DNA from: Marseilla massiliensis | GTDB lineage: Bacteria; Bacteroidota; Bacteroidia; Bacteroidales; Bacteroidaceae | DNA length: 64,000 nt | Direction of reading: 5' to 3' | Assembly (NCBI RefSeq): GCF_016899955.1 | Contig: NZ_JACJJL010000014.1 | Coordinates: forward strand, 1 to 64,000 | In this document: positions 54,089-62,397 of the stretch, one piece after another | How the letters are laid out: each line of letters opens with the position of its first letter | How positions within the stretch are numbered: position 1 is the stretch's first letter | The notes under the pieces: model-generated | The model's input: only the letters and a program-made list of their open reading frames with translations | Told to the model about the DNA's origin: nothing | The model's database searches: none | Position numbers and translations under genes: made by a program

Positions 54089-54616
54089 ATGACTAAGATT
54101 ATAATGATAACCGGAGGGCAGCGTTCCGGCAAGAGCCGATATGCAGAAAGCCTGGCGCTGAGCCTCAGCCCGACGCCCGTTTACATGGCGACGGCGCACA
54201 TCTGGGACGACGAGTTCCGCCAGAGGGTGGCCAAACACAAGCAGAGGCGCGGCCAGGAATGGACCAACATTGAGGAAGAGAAGCACCTGAGCCGCCACGA
54301 CCTCAGCGGCAGGGTGGCCGTGGTAGACTGCATCACGCTGTGGTGCACCAACTTCTTTTTCCGCCGCGACAGGGCCGAATGGGAGCAACCGTCGGTCGAC
54401 GAGGCCCTGGGCGCCCTGAAAGACGAGTTTGACCGGCTCACGCGGCAAGACGCGACGTTTATCTTCGTGACCAACGAGATTGGCTGGGGCGGCGTGAGCG
54501 AGAACGCCATACAGCGGCGTTTCACCGACCTGGAGGGCTGGATGAACCAGTATGTCGCGTCGAAAGCCGACGAAGTGGTGCTCATGGTGAGCGGCATACC
54601 TGTAAGGATAAAATGA
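54089..54616 (+). CDS. cobU: Adenosylcobinamide kinase / guanylyltransferase
   Basis: Phosphorylates adenosylcobinamide and attaches GMP, starting nucleotide-loop assembly of cobalamin. The P-loop GGQRSGKSRYAESLA is at residues 8-22, then YMATAHIWDDEF and RVAKHKQRRGQEW with the guanylylated histidine region. The 175-residue length fits. I start at 54089 (MTKIIMITGG). An ATG at 54038 would run through the promoter box. It is first of cobU-cobT-cobS-cobC. Confidence 0.95.
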   Translation: MTKIIMITGGQRSGKSRYAESLALSLSPTPVYMATAHIWDDEFRQRVAKHKQRRGQEWTNIEEEKHLSRHDLSGRVAVVDCITLWCTNFFFRRDRAEWEQPSVDEALGALKDEFDRLTRQDATFIFVTNEIGWGGVSENAIQRRFTDLEGWMNQYVASKADEVVLMVSGIPVRIK

Positions 54617-54679
54617 GAGCAAGGCGCGCCAAACAAGTTTGCGCGGCCGGCAAGTCAATGCAAAAAAACATATACAGAC

Positions 54680-55726
54680 ATGAGAAAGTTTAACATCGAG
54701 AGGCCTGACAGGCGCATTGAAGACTCCATACGCCACAAGATTGACAACCTGAACAAGCCCAAAGGTTCGCTTGGCAGGCTGGAAAGCATTGCCATGCAGA
54801 TATGCCTGATAGAGCAAACGCTGCACCCCACACTGCACAAACCGCAACACATACTGCTCGGCGCCGACCATGGCATAGAGCGCGAAGGCGTGAGCGTGTC
54901 GCCGCGCGAGGTGACATGGCAGCAGATGGTCAACTTCACCAAGGGCGGCGGAGGCGTTAACATGTTTTGCAGGCAGCACGGGTTCAAACTGCACATTGTA
55001 GACATGGGCGTCGACCATGACCTCGGAGGATACCCCGCGATAACCGACAGGAAGATTGCCCGCGGCACGGCCGATTTCCTTTACGGCCCGGCCATGAGCT
55101 TGGAACAGATGGACAAGGCTGTCGAAACCGGCGACGAACTGGCCGCGATGTGCCTTGACGAGGGCTCCGACATCATCTGCATAGGCGAGATGGGGATAGG
55201 CAACACTTCGGCATCGAGCGTATGGATGAGCGAGCTCGGGGGCGTTGCGCTCGACGAATGCATAGGGGCCGGGGCCGGACTCGACAGCCCCGGACTGGCG
55301 CACAAGCGCAAAGTGCTGGCCGAGGCCACCGGGCGCTACCACCGATGGAAACCCGACGCCGGCGTGACCGACTGCATTCGATACTTCGGAGGCTTCGAGA
55401 TGGTTGCCGCCGTGGGGCTCATGCTCGGCGCCGCCGAACGCCGCCTGGTTGTGATGGTCGACGGATTCATAATGTCGGCCTGCGCCCTTGCCGCCACAAA
55501 ACTGGTTCCGGAAGCCCGCGACTACATGATATTCGGGCACCAGGGCGACGAGAACGGCCATCGCAGGCTGCTGCAGCTGCTGCACGCCGAGCCCCTGCTG
55601 CAGCTCGGCATGAGGCTCGGCGAAGGCACAGGGGCGCTCTGCGCTTTCCCGATAATAGACAGTGCGGTTAGAATGATGAACGAAATGAACGACTTTGAAC
55701 ATGCAAATATCACTAAATACTTCTAA
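54680..55726 (+). CDS. cobT: Nicotinate-nucleotide--dimethylbenzimidazole phosphoribosyltransferase
   Basis: Activates the lower-ligand base as its alpha-riboside phosphate for cobalamin synthesis. Family motifs: KPKGSLGRLESIA near the N-terminus (KPxGSLG), LGADHGIEREGVS, TKGGGGVNMFCR, and CIGEMGIGNTSASS at about 172-185. The length of 348 is typical. It begins 63 nt after cobU, and its end overlaps the start of cobS by about 30 nt. Confidence 0.95.
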   Translation: MRKFNIERPDRRIEDSIRHKIDNLNKPKGSLGRLESIAMQICLIEQTLHPTLHKPQHILLGADHGIEREGVSVSPREVTWQQMVNFTKGGGGVNMFCRQHGFKLHIVDMGVDHDLGGYPAITDRKIARGTADFLYGPAMSLEQMDKAVETGDELAAMCLDEGSDIICIGEMGIGNTSASSVWMSELGGVALDECIGAGAGLDSPGLAHKRKVLAEATGRYHRWKPDAGVTDCIRYFGGFEMVAAVGLMLGAAERRLVVMVDGFIMSACALAATKLVPEARDYMIFGHQGDENGHRRLLQLLHAEPLLQLGMRLGEGTGALCAFPIIDSAVRMMNEMNDFEHANITKYF

Positions 55727-56498
55727 ATGGTACGACAACCTTTGGGCTGCCTTGATCTTCTTCACGCGCCTGCCGCTGTGGCGAATCCACCAGCCTCCGC
55801 GCCAGTGCTACCGCGCCGTGGTTGAGTACTGGCCATTGGTGGGGTGGCTCACCGGCGGCATCACGGCTGCCGTCATATTCTTCGGTCACCATGCAATGCC
55901 GTATTCCGTGGCAATATTGCTGGCCGTGGCCATACGGCTGCTGCTTACAGGCGCGCTGCACGAAGACGGGTTGTGTGACTTTTTCGACGGTTTCGGCGGC
56001 GGAGGCACCGATCGCAACCGCATACTCGCCATAATGAAAGACTCGCGGACAGGCACTTACGGTGTGGTGGGCCTGGTGGTCTACGAACTGTTGCTTGTGG
56101 CCTCGCTCCTCTCATTGCCACCCATGGTGGCGGCGCTCACGGTATTCGCTGCCGACCCTTTTGCCAAGATGGTGGCCGGGCAGGTGATAATGATGATGCC
56201 TTACGCACGCACCGAAGAAGAGTCGAAGGCCAAGACCGTATACCGGCGCCCCGGCATCAAGGCCGGAGTGGGCATGGCCCTGCAGGGATTGCTGCCCATG
56301 GCGGCATTCATCTACCTAACCAGGGGCTACACCGACTGGCAGTATGTCATATTCATGCCGTGCCTGGTGATGTACGCTCTCTACCTGCTTATATGGCACC
56401 GACTGCGCGGATACACCGGCGATTGCTGCGGGGCGATGTTCCTTCTCGTAGAACTGACGGTATACATCACCGTGAGCTGCTGCTACAGCCAATACTGA
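55695..56498 (+). CDS. cobS: Cobalamin synthase (adenosylcobinamide-GDP ribazoletransferase)
   Basis: Integral membrane enzyme that joins adenosylcobinamide-GDP and alpha-ribazole to make the cobamide. The metal-binding HEDGLCDFFDGFGGGGT motif is near residues 93-109, followed by the KDSRTGTYG motif. Five to six hydrophobic segments are seen. The length is 267, or 265 from Met3. The start overlaps cobT by 26-32 nt, pointing to coupled translation. cobC follows after 23 nt. Confidence 0.94.
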   Translation: MNMQISLNTSKWYDNLWAALIFFTRLPLWRIHQPPRQCYRAVVEYWPLVGWLTGGITAAVIFFGHHAMPYSVAILLAVAIRLLLTGALHEDGLCDFFDGFGGGGTDRNRILAIMKDSRTGTYGVVGLVVYELLLVASLLSLPPMVAALTVFAADPFAKMVAGQVIMMMPYARTEEESKAKTVYRRPGIKAGVGMALQGLLPMAAFIYLTRGYTDWQYVIFMPCLVMYALYLLIWHRLRGYTGDCCGAMFLLVELTVYITVSCCYSQY

Positions 56499-56521
56499 AC
56501 AACATAACATAGAACCGACAG

Positions 56522-57052
56522 ATGGAAGTGATACTAATCAGGCACACCCACGTGGGTGTGGAAAAAGGCACGTGCTACGGATGGACCGACGTGCCCGTGG
56601 CCGACACTTTTGAAGAAGAGGCCGCCGTGACAAAGGCCAACCTCGCAAGGTTTGAACCGTTCGACCGGGCATACTCGTCGCCGCTGACGCGCGCCACCAA
56701 ACTGGCGGCTTACTGCGGCCACGCCGACGCCACCACCGACCCGCGCCTAAAGGAAATGAACATGGGCGAATGGGAGATGCAGAAGTTTGACGAGATAAAA
56801 GACGAAAACCTGCAAAAATGGTATGATGACTACATGCACTTGGCACCGACCGGGGGCGAAAGCTTTCCTGAACTGTACAGCCGAGTGGCCGACTTCCTCG
56901 ACGAACTGCGCCGCAAAGACTACAGCAGGGTGGCTGTGTTTGCACACGGCGGGGTGCTGATTTGCGCCGGCATCTACGGCGGACTGTTCCCTGCCGAAGG
57001 CTGCTTCGAGCATCTTGTAGACTGCGGCGGCATAGAGCGCATAGAGATTTAG
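56522..57052 (+). CDS. cobC: Alpha-ribazole phosphatase, histidine phosphatase family
   Basis: Removes phosphate from alpha-ribazole phosphate or from adenosylcobalamin phosphate. The histidine phosphatase signature is LIRHTHVGVEKG with the nucleophile at H8 (RHT in place of RHG). SSPLTRATKLA, MNMGEWEMQKFDEI and VFAHGGVLICA with the second histidine follow. The 176-residue length fits. Its position as last gene of cobU-cobT-cobS-cobC supports the specific name over a general phosphoglycerate-mutase-like call. Confidence 0.9.
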   Translation: MEVILIRHTHVGVEKGTCYGWTDVPVADTFEEEAAVTKANLARFEPFDRAYSSPLTRATKLAAYCGHADATTDPRLKEMNMGEWEMQKFDEIKDENLQKWYDDYMHLAPTGGESFPELYSRVADFLDELRRKDYSRVAVFAHGGVLICAGIYGGLFPAEGCFEHLVDCGGIERIEI

Positions 57053-57120
57053 CCAAAGGGCACGGCCGGGTGAAGGCCGGGCTACAGCACTATCGATTTA
57101 TTTACAAAACGCCATGGCGA

Positions 57121-57210
57121 GGCAATACAGGCCGTTCGGCATTCCCGAACGGCCTGTATTGTTGGCCAAAACGGCACATATTGCACGCCCAAACGGCACA
57201 AATTGCGACA
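57121..57210. repeat. 22-nt-period palindromic repeat array, copy 8, with terminator-like hairpin
   Basis: Four units with GG cores at 57130, 57151, 57173 and 57195 have spacings of 21, 22 and 22 nt. The first two units form a perfect 16-bp hairpin (57124-57139 with 57145-57160, 5-nt loop), 70 nt after cobC, so it could also end the cob operon. In the remaining gap to 57688 I see no gene. Confidence 0.72.
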
Positions 57211-57688
57211 GCAGACTGCTGTAGCGGGCCAACCAACTAAACCTCAACGGATTGCGCAACGTGGCAAACTCAGAGACAAATCATTACAAAACAATCGTCC
57301 GTGGCGGCTGCCGCGCATGGCTTTTCTATGGTCAAGAGCCTTGCAAATGGGCAGGATACGCCTCCGACCAGCAGCAGACAGGCTTGCAGGCGTCATAGGC
57401 CGGCTGCACTACGATGGTCCGCGAAAAGCATTTACGCCACATTCCAGACGCGGAAAAGGCCGCAATATGCGGCATAGTTGGGCAGACCAAAGCCGTCAAA
57501 CGGCGGGGCATTGCCCTGTCGGATTGGGGCTGTGAAGAGGCACCACCATAATTTTCCAACACGAAAGACCAACTGAAGACATCGACGAAACATGTAGACC
57601 TACTGCTGTCCACGGCCGCCAAGCCTGACAATGGCCCGACCGCCCACGGCTGAGACTGTGCATCCGGCCGACTAACCAACGCCACACC

Positions 57689-59080
57689 TCATGGCTCATC
57701 CCGCCGCAGCCTCTCTACAAACCTGTCGACAGACTGCATCTGCGACGGTATGTCGATGCCCTGCGGGCATTTAGAGGCACACCGGCCGCAGCCGATGCAA
57801 TGGGCGGCCTGGCGTAGGCGGGGCACACTGCGGTCGTAGCCAATGAGGAAAGCGCGGCGTGCCTGCCCATATCCGTCGTGCCGGCTGCTCTCGGGCAGCA
57901 TCCCGTTGTTGACGCATTTGTTGTAATGCAGGAATATAGCCGGTATGTCTATGCCGTAAGGACAGGGCATGCAATACTTGCAATCGGTGCATGGTATGTA
58001 ACGGTTTCCGGCCATCCGCACCGCAACATCCTCTAAAAAGCCCTGCTCTTCTACCGATAGCGGCTCGAGAGGCGAACAGGTAGACAGATTGTCTTTTAGG
58101 TGTTCCATGTATGTCATGCCGCTCAATACGGTCAGGACGCCCGGCAGCGAACCTGCAAAGCGCATTGCCCACGAAGCGGCGGTGTGCCCGGGGCGCTTTT
58201 GTTTCATGTCGGCCAGCACGTTCTGGTCTACATTTGCCAGCCTGCCCCCGAGCAAAGGTTCCATCACAAAGACCGGTATGTTGCGCCGGGCCAGCTCGCC
58301 ATACAAATACTCAGCGTTGGCGTTGTCGCCCAAAGCAGCCTGCCAGTCGGAGTTGTATGCCGCCGCATGCCGCCAGTCTACATAGTTTAGCTGTATCTGA
58401 ACAAAGTCCCAATGAATGGTGTCGTGCATGTCCAACACCCGTTTGAACACGTCGATATCGCCGTGAAACGACCACCCGAGATGTCGGATGCGCCCATGCT
58501 CGCGCTCTGCCAGCAGAAAGTCGAGCATGCCGTTGGCCACAAAGCGCCGTTCGAACATGTCCATGCCCCCGCCACCAATGGCGTGCAAAAGGTAATGGTC
58601 GATGTAGTCAACCTGCAGGTCGGCAAGAGAACGGCGGTACATTGCCGTCATGTTCTCTGGCGAAAGGTCGTCAGAGGCAGACATCTTGGTGGCCACGAGA
58701 TAGCTGTCGCGCGGATGGCGCTTCAACGCAATGCCCGTTACCCGCTCCGACCACCCCTGGCAATAGATGGGAGCCGTGTCGAAATAGTTGACGCCATGCC
58801 CCATGGCATAGTCCACAAGGCGGTTTACAGTGTCTTGGTCTATGGGGCAACCGTCGGCCGAAGGCTCGGCAGCGGGCGGCCACCTCATGCATCCATATCC
58901 CAAAACTGATACAGCCCGTCCGGTCTTTGGGTCTGTCCGGCAAGTCATAGGGCCGTGGCCAGGCCTGTCGCCATCACCCTTCCGCACACACGAGGGGGCT
59001 CCTGCCAATACCCCCGCCAACCCCAGCTGCTTCAGGAACGTGCGACGTGAAATGCGCCCATTTGTCTCGATGTTTGTCAT
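57689..59080 (-). CDS. Tat-exported aldo/keto reductase with ferredoxin domain
   Basis: A 463-residue protein. A twin-arginine signal (SRRTFLKQLGLAGVLAGAPSC) suggests folded export, possibly as a lipoprotein. The aldo/keto reductase barrel follows, with VLGYGCMRWP, NYFDTAPIYCQGWSE with catalytic Asp and Tyr, and YLVATKM with the Lys. The C-terminal part has ferredoxin-like cysteine clusters: IPCTDCKYCMPCPYGIDIP and CIGCGRCASKCPQGIDIP. The partner and substrate are unknown. It lies 12 nt after an AraC-type regulator gene on the same strand, so the two are probably cotranscribed. Confidence 0.88.
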   Translation of the reverse strand: MTNIETNGRISRRTFLKQLGLAGVLAGAPSCVRKGDGDRPGHGPMTCRTDPKTGRAVSVLGYGCMRWPPAAEPSADGCPIDQDTVNRLVDYAMGHGVNYFDTAPIYCQGWSERVTGIALKRHPRDSYLVATKMSASDDLSPENMTAMYRRSLADLQVDYIDHYLLHAIGGGGMDMFERRFVANGMLDFLLAEREHGRIRHLGWSFHGDIDVFKRVLDMHDTIHWDFVQIQLNYVDWRHAAAYNSDWQAALGDNANAEYLYGELARRNIPVFVMEPLLGGRLANVDQNVLADMKQKRPGHTAASWAMRFAGSLPGVLTVLSGMTYMEHLKDNLSTCSPLEPLSVEEQGFLEDVAVRMAGNRYIPCTDCKYCMPCPYGIDIPAIFLHYNKCVNNGMLPESSRHDGYGQARRAFLIGYDRSVPRLRQAAHCIGCGRCASKCPQGIDIPSQMQSVDRFVERLRRDEP

Positions 59081-59092
59081 AGCCGTATGTTT

Positions 59093-60001
59093 TCATGTAA
59101 GTTTCCTGTATTCCGAAGGCGTTATACCGGTCTTCCTCTTGAACAGCCGGTTGAAGTGCTGCGGGTATTCAAAGCCCAACCTATATGCCACCTCGCTCAC
59201 CGACAACTGCGTGTTGGCCAGCAACACCTTGGCGCAATCAACCAAATAAGCATGAATGTGCTGCTTGGTGTTCATCCCCGTCTGGCTTCTCAACAGGTCG
59301 CTGAGGTAATGGGGCGACATGTTGAGTTCGCTGGCGACGGCGCTGACGGACAGGAACTCGCCACGACGCTCGTCGAGATGCTGCCGAAACATGCGCTGCA
59401 CACGCACCAGTATGTCGGGTTCGGCGTTGCTGCGCATACGGAACTGGCGGTCGTAGAAACGCTCGGCATAGCAGAACAGCACGTCGAGCTGCGCAACTAT
59501 GATGTCCTGCGTGTGCCGGTCTACGCCTTGCAGGTATTCGCCTTCAATGCCATCCATGATGCCTTCCACCGTTTTCCGCTCACTGTCAGAGATGTGCAAC
59601 GCCTCGTCCACTTCGTAAGAGAAATACCTCAAGCGAAGTATCTTTTCACCCAACGGATATTTCCGCACGAAGTCGGGATGGAATGCCAGCAGCCACCCCC
59701 ACCTGCCGGAGTTGGCGGTATGTTCGTCCCAACAGTGCATCTGGCCCGGGGCAAAGAAGTTGATTGCCCCACTGGAAAAGTCGTAGCTGCGCCACCCGTA
59801 ACGTGCATTGCAGGTTGTGCCGTCCTTTATCGCTACAGAATAAAGGTTCAACCGTACAGGTTTGCCTACCGGGACGTAATCCCTGACATCCGACAGTCGG
59901 CATGTGCAGAACAGGGGATGCCGCGCCTGAGGGCAACCAAACAGGTCGGCATATTCTCCGACGGTGTTTACCGTAATTATATCGTCGCTTTTTGCTTGCA
60001 T
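59093..60001 (-). CDS. AraC family transcriptional regulator
   Basis: A 302-residue regulator. The N-terminal half (about 1-170) is a ligand-sensing cupin-like domain with INFFAPGQMHCWDEH. The C-terminal half has the two helix-turn-helix motifs: LSVSAVASELNMSPHYLSDLLR and LSVSEVAYRLGFEYPQHFNRLF, followed by KRKTGITPSEYRK, the AraC signature. It precedes the aldo/keto reductase by 12 nt and probably regulates that shared operon. The effector is unknown. Confidence 0.92.
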   Translation of the reverse strand: MQAKSDDIITVNTVGEYADLFGCPQARHPLFCTCRLSDVRDYVPVGKPVRLNLYSVAIKDGTTCNARYGWRSYDFSSGAINFFAPGQMHCWDEHTANSGRWGWLLAFHPDFVRKYPLGEKILRLRYFSYEVDEALHISDSERKTVEGIMDGIEGEYLQGVDRHTQDIIVAQLDVLFCYAERFYDRQFRMRSNAEPDILVRVQRMFRQHLDERRGEFLSVSAVASELNMSPHYLSDLLRSQTGMNTKQHIHAYLVDCAKVLLANTQLSVSEVAYRLGFEYPQHFNRLFKRKTGITPSEYRKLT

Positions 60002-60071
60002 GATGTTTCACGTTTTAAAACATGGCGGCAGCAACGCCCACACTATACGGGCGTGAAACTGTAAGCCTGTG

Positions 60072-60079
60072 CAAATGTA
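60072..60079 (-). promoter_or_regulatory. Promoter -7 box of the AraC-reductase operon
   Basis: TACATTTG on the minus strand matches TAnnTTTG. The leader would be about 65 nt. No direct repeats typical of AraC operators were found nearby. Confidence 0.45.
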
Positions 60080-60339
60080 ATTCAATTTCGGCTGCAGCCC
60101 ATTAACCAAAAAAGAAAAAATGTTATACGAATCGGAACACTGCATTTATGATTGCGAACGCATACGCATTCAGGCCAAGTCGAACCCAGCCTGCGCAGCA
60201 AGAATGTGGCGTGGCTGGCCCACCCCGCCACTTTCCGCAACGCAGGCTATGCCGTTGAACCGGATCACATACAGTGTGGCATCCTATCGGAAACGCTTTG
60301 CGGTGAGGGGGAAAATAAGCTTCGGGAAACAATACAAAA

Positions 60340-60440
60340 CGACATGGTTGCGAAACACTGGCCGTTTGGCAACGCAAAACTGGCCGTTTGGCAATGCAAG
60401 ACAGGCCATACTGCATTGCGAAACAGCCCATTCGGCACCA
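60340..60440. repeat. 22-nt-period palindromic repeat array, copy 9
   Basis: Four units have GGCC or GCCC cores at 60360, 60382, 60404 and 60426, exactly 22 nt apart. Example units are GCAAAACTGGCCGTTTGGCA and GCAAGACAGGCCATACTGCA. The rest of 60080-60910 has no gene I can support. Confidence 0.72.
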
Positions 60441-60910
60441 TCGACGGCATGGTGCCGGCAAGCCACTATGGCTCAGCCGGTTGCGCCACAAGGCCGATAA
60501 GGAAACAACATTTACAGAAACATCCGCCATCACCGTGGCATGGAGGTTGCGGGGCGGCACCTATACAACGGCTGCTACGCCAAGAATAATGCCCGCCGCC
60601 CGGACGTTAAACGCCCGAACGGCTTGGCGGAGACGGCCGACGGGGGTGGGATGGCATGGGCTGGCTGCCGCACCAACGGCAATGGCAAGACGGGGAAAAC
60701 CAGGCAAACACACCATACCACAATAAGCCCACAGACCGCTGGGTGGCTGTCTGAATATTTATATCAAGCCATTCAAATGCTCAATGCCTGCACGCGGCAT
60801 CTTCCCTGCCGGTTCATCTCGACGCAAGCCGCCACACCAAAGCCAAATACTGCAACCAATTCGCACGCCTATCGGGTGTGACCACGGTGGGCGCAAACCA
60901 CCGTATTGGG

Positions 60911-60952
60911 AAAAAAATACGGCCGCAAGCGCTTCAATGAGCACTTGCGGCC
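60911..60952 (-). terminator. Terminator of the 2-oxoacid oxidoreductase operon
   Basis: On the minus strand a 9-bp GC-rich stem (GGCCGCAAG, 60952-60944 with 60929-60921) has a 14-nt loop and is followed by TATTTTTTT. It lies about 85 nt after the gamma subunit stop. Confidence 0.82.
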
Positions 60953-61035
60953 GCGGTATTGTGCATTAAATCAATGCCGGCAAGCAACCATGCAACAGTC
61001 TGTGCAGGCTGCATGACAGCCATATTGAGTCATCG

Positions 61036-61578
61036 TCACATCTGCTTTATAATCTTGCCACCCTCTTCGAGAGCCTGCATGTTAAGCGGAATGAGACCGT
61101 GGTGACGCTCGGGCAGAGTCTTCTTCAGGGCCTTCTCTATGCCATCGTTGCTGATGATGGGGCACACCTTTAGGAATCCGCCCAACACAATCATGTTGAA
61201 TATCTTGGCATTCTTCATCTCGGCAGCCTTGTCCATGGCGTCAATCCTGTACACGGTGATGTCTTTCCGCGTCGGCGGATTGATGATGCCATAACCGTCG
61301 TATATCAGTATTCCACCGGGCTTCAGCTTCGGTTCAAACTTCTCGAGCGACGGTTGGTTGAGCACAATGGCAACATCGTAAGTGCTCAATATAGGCGATG
61401 AAATCTTGTCGTCGCTCACAATGACCGTCACATTGGCTGTGCCACCGCGCTGCTCCGGACCGTATGCCGGCATCCACGTAACCTCCTTGTCCTCCATCAG
61501 GCCCGAATAAGCAAGGATTTTACCCATCGACAGCACGCCCTGTCCGCCAAAGCCCGATATTATAATCTCTTTCTTCAT
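61036..61578 (-). CDS. 2-oxoacid:ferredoxin oxidoreductase, gamma subunit
   Basis: A 180-residue subunit of a CoA-dependent, ferredoxin-linked 2-oxoacid oxidoreductase. The N-terminus EIIISGFGGQGVLSMGKILA is the family hallmark, and MPAYGPEQRGGTANVTV follows. It is last in the operon ferredoxin-alpha-beta-gamma, 48 nt after the beta subunit. The substrate, 2-ketoisovalerate or 2-oxoglutarate, cannot be told from this subunit. Confidence 0.92.
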   Translation of the reverse strand: MKKEIIISGFGGQGVLSMGKILAYSGLMEDKEVTWMPAYGPEQRGGTANVTVIVSDDKISSPILSTYDVAIVLNQPSLEKFEPKLKPGGILIYDGYGIINPPTRKDITVYRIDAMDKAAEMKNAKIFNMIVLGGFLKVCPIISNDGIEKALKKTLPERHHGLIPLNMQALEEGGKIIKQM

Positions 61579-61626
61579 AATAAGTCTGCTTTAAAAAACA
61601 TTGATAATAGTTAGGAGCAAACACCA

Positions 61627-62385
61627 TCAGATAGTATCCTTGAGGTCGCCTTTCTGGTAGAACGGGAACATGTTCTCTTCCATCCACTTGTTGGCCTGCA
61701 CCGGGGTGAGCTTCCAACCGCTGTTACATGTAGCGACAATTTCAACAAGGCAGCTTCCCTTTCCTTCCATCGAGGCCTGGAAAGCCTTGCGTATCGCTTT
61801 TTTCGCCTTGCGTATTGAAGCCACCGTATCCACGCTCTGGCGGGTCACATAGCATGTCCCTTCCATCATCGCAGCCATCTCGGTGATTTTCAACGGATAG
61901 CCATGCAGCGACGCCTCACGCCCGTATGGGCAGGTACTGGTCTTCTGGCCGAGCAGCGTCGTGGGCGCCATCTGGCCTCCGGTCATGCCGTATATGGCAT
62001 TGTTTATGAATATTATGGTGATGTTCTCGCCACGGTTCAGCGCGTGCACCGTCTCGGCTGTGCCTATGCAGGCAAGGTCGCCGTCGCCCTGGTATGTAAA
62101 CACCAGACGGTCGGGCCACAGCCTCTTGATGCCTGTCGCTACGGCTGGAGCACGCCCGTGGGCAGCCTCCTGCCAGTCAATGTCAATGTAGCGATAGGCA
62201 AACACAGCACACCCCACAGGGCTGACGCCAATGGCCTTGTCGCTCATGCCCATCTCTTCTATCACTTCAGCCACCAGCTTGTGAACCACACCGTGGCTGC
62301 ATCCCGGGCAATAATGCATCGGGACATCGTTCATCAACGTCGGTTTCTTATAGACAAGATTGTCAGGCGAAATTATATTTTCCAT
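61627..62385 (-). CDS. 2-oxoacid:ferredoxin oxidoreductase, beta (ThDP) subunit
   Basis: A 252-residue ThDP-binding subunit. YCPGCSHGVVHKL at the start carries the conserved cysteines. The ThDP site is TYQGDGDLACIGTAETVHAL followed by NNAIYGMTGGQM. It works with the alpha and gamma subunits and the small ferredoxin encoded alongside. It begins 12 nt after the alpha subunit. Both ketoisovalerate (VOR) and 2-oxoglutarate (KOR) enzymes share this arrangement. Confidence 0.93.
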   Translation of the reverse strand: MENIISPDNLVYKKPTLMNDVPMHYCPGCSHGVVHKLVAEVIEEMGMSDKAIGVSPVGCAVFAYRYIDIDWQEAAHGRAPAVATGIKRLWPDRLVFTYQGDGDLACIGTAETVHALNRGENITIIFINNAIYGMTGGQMAPTTLLGQKTSTCPYGREASLHGYPLKITEMAAMMEGTCYVTRQSVDTVASIRKAKKAIRKAFQASMEGKGSCLVEIVATCNSGWKLTPVQANKWMEENMFPFYQKGDLKDTI

Positions 62386-62397
62386 CTTATAGCCTCC

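Noticed and set aside
54023-55765. 580-codon minus-strand frame opposite cobU and cobT
   Set aside because: Antisense shadow. CobU and CobT motifs on the plus strand settle the coding strand.
60340-60440. CRISPR array
   Set aside because: The units directly abut with no spacers and are degenerate, and no cas gene is present in the window.
60388-60881. Overlapping open frames of about 112 codons downstream of the array at 60340-60440
   Set aside because: The frames come from repeat sequence and GC-rich DNA. There is no start context, and the peptides are low-complexity.
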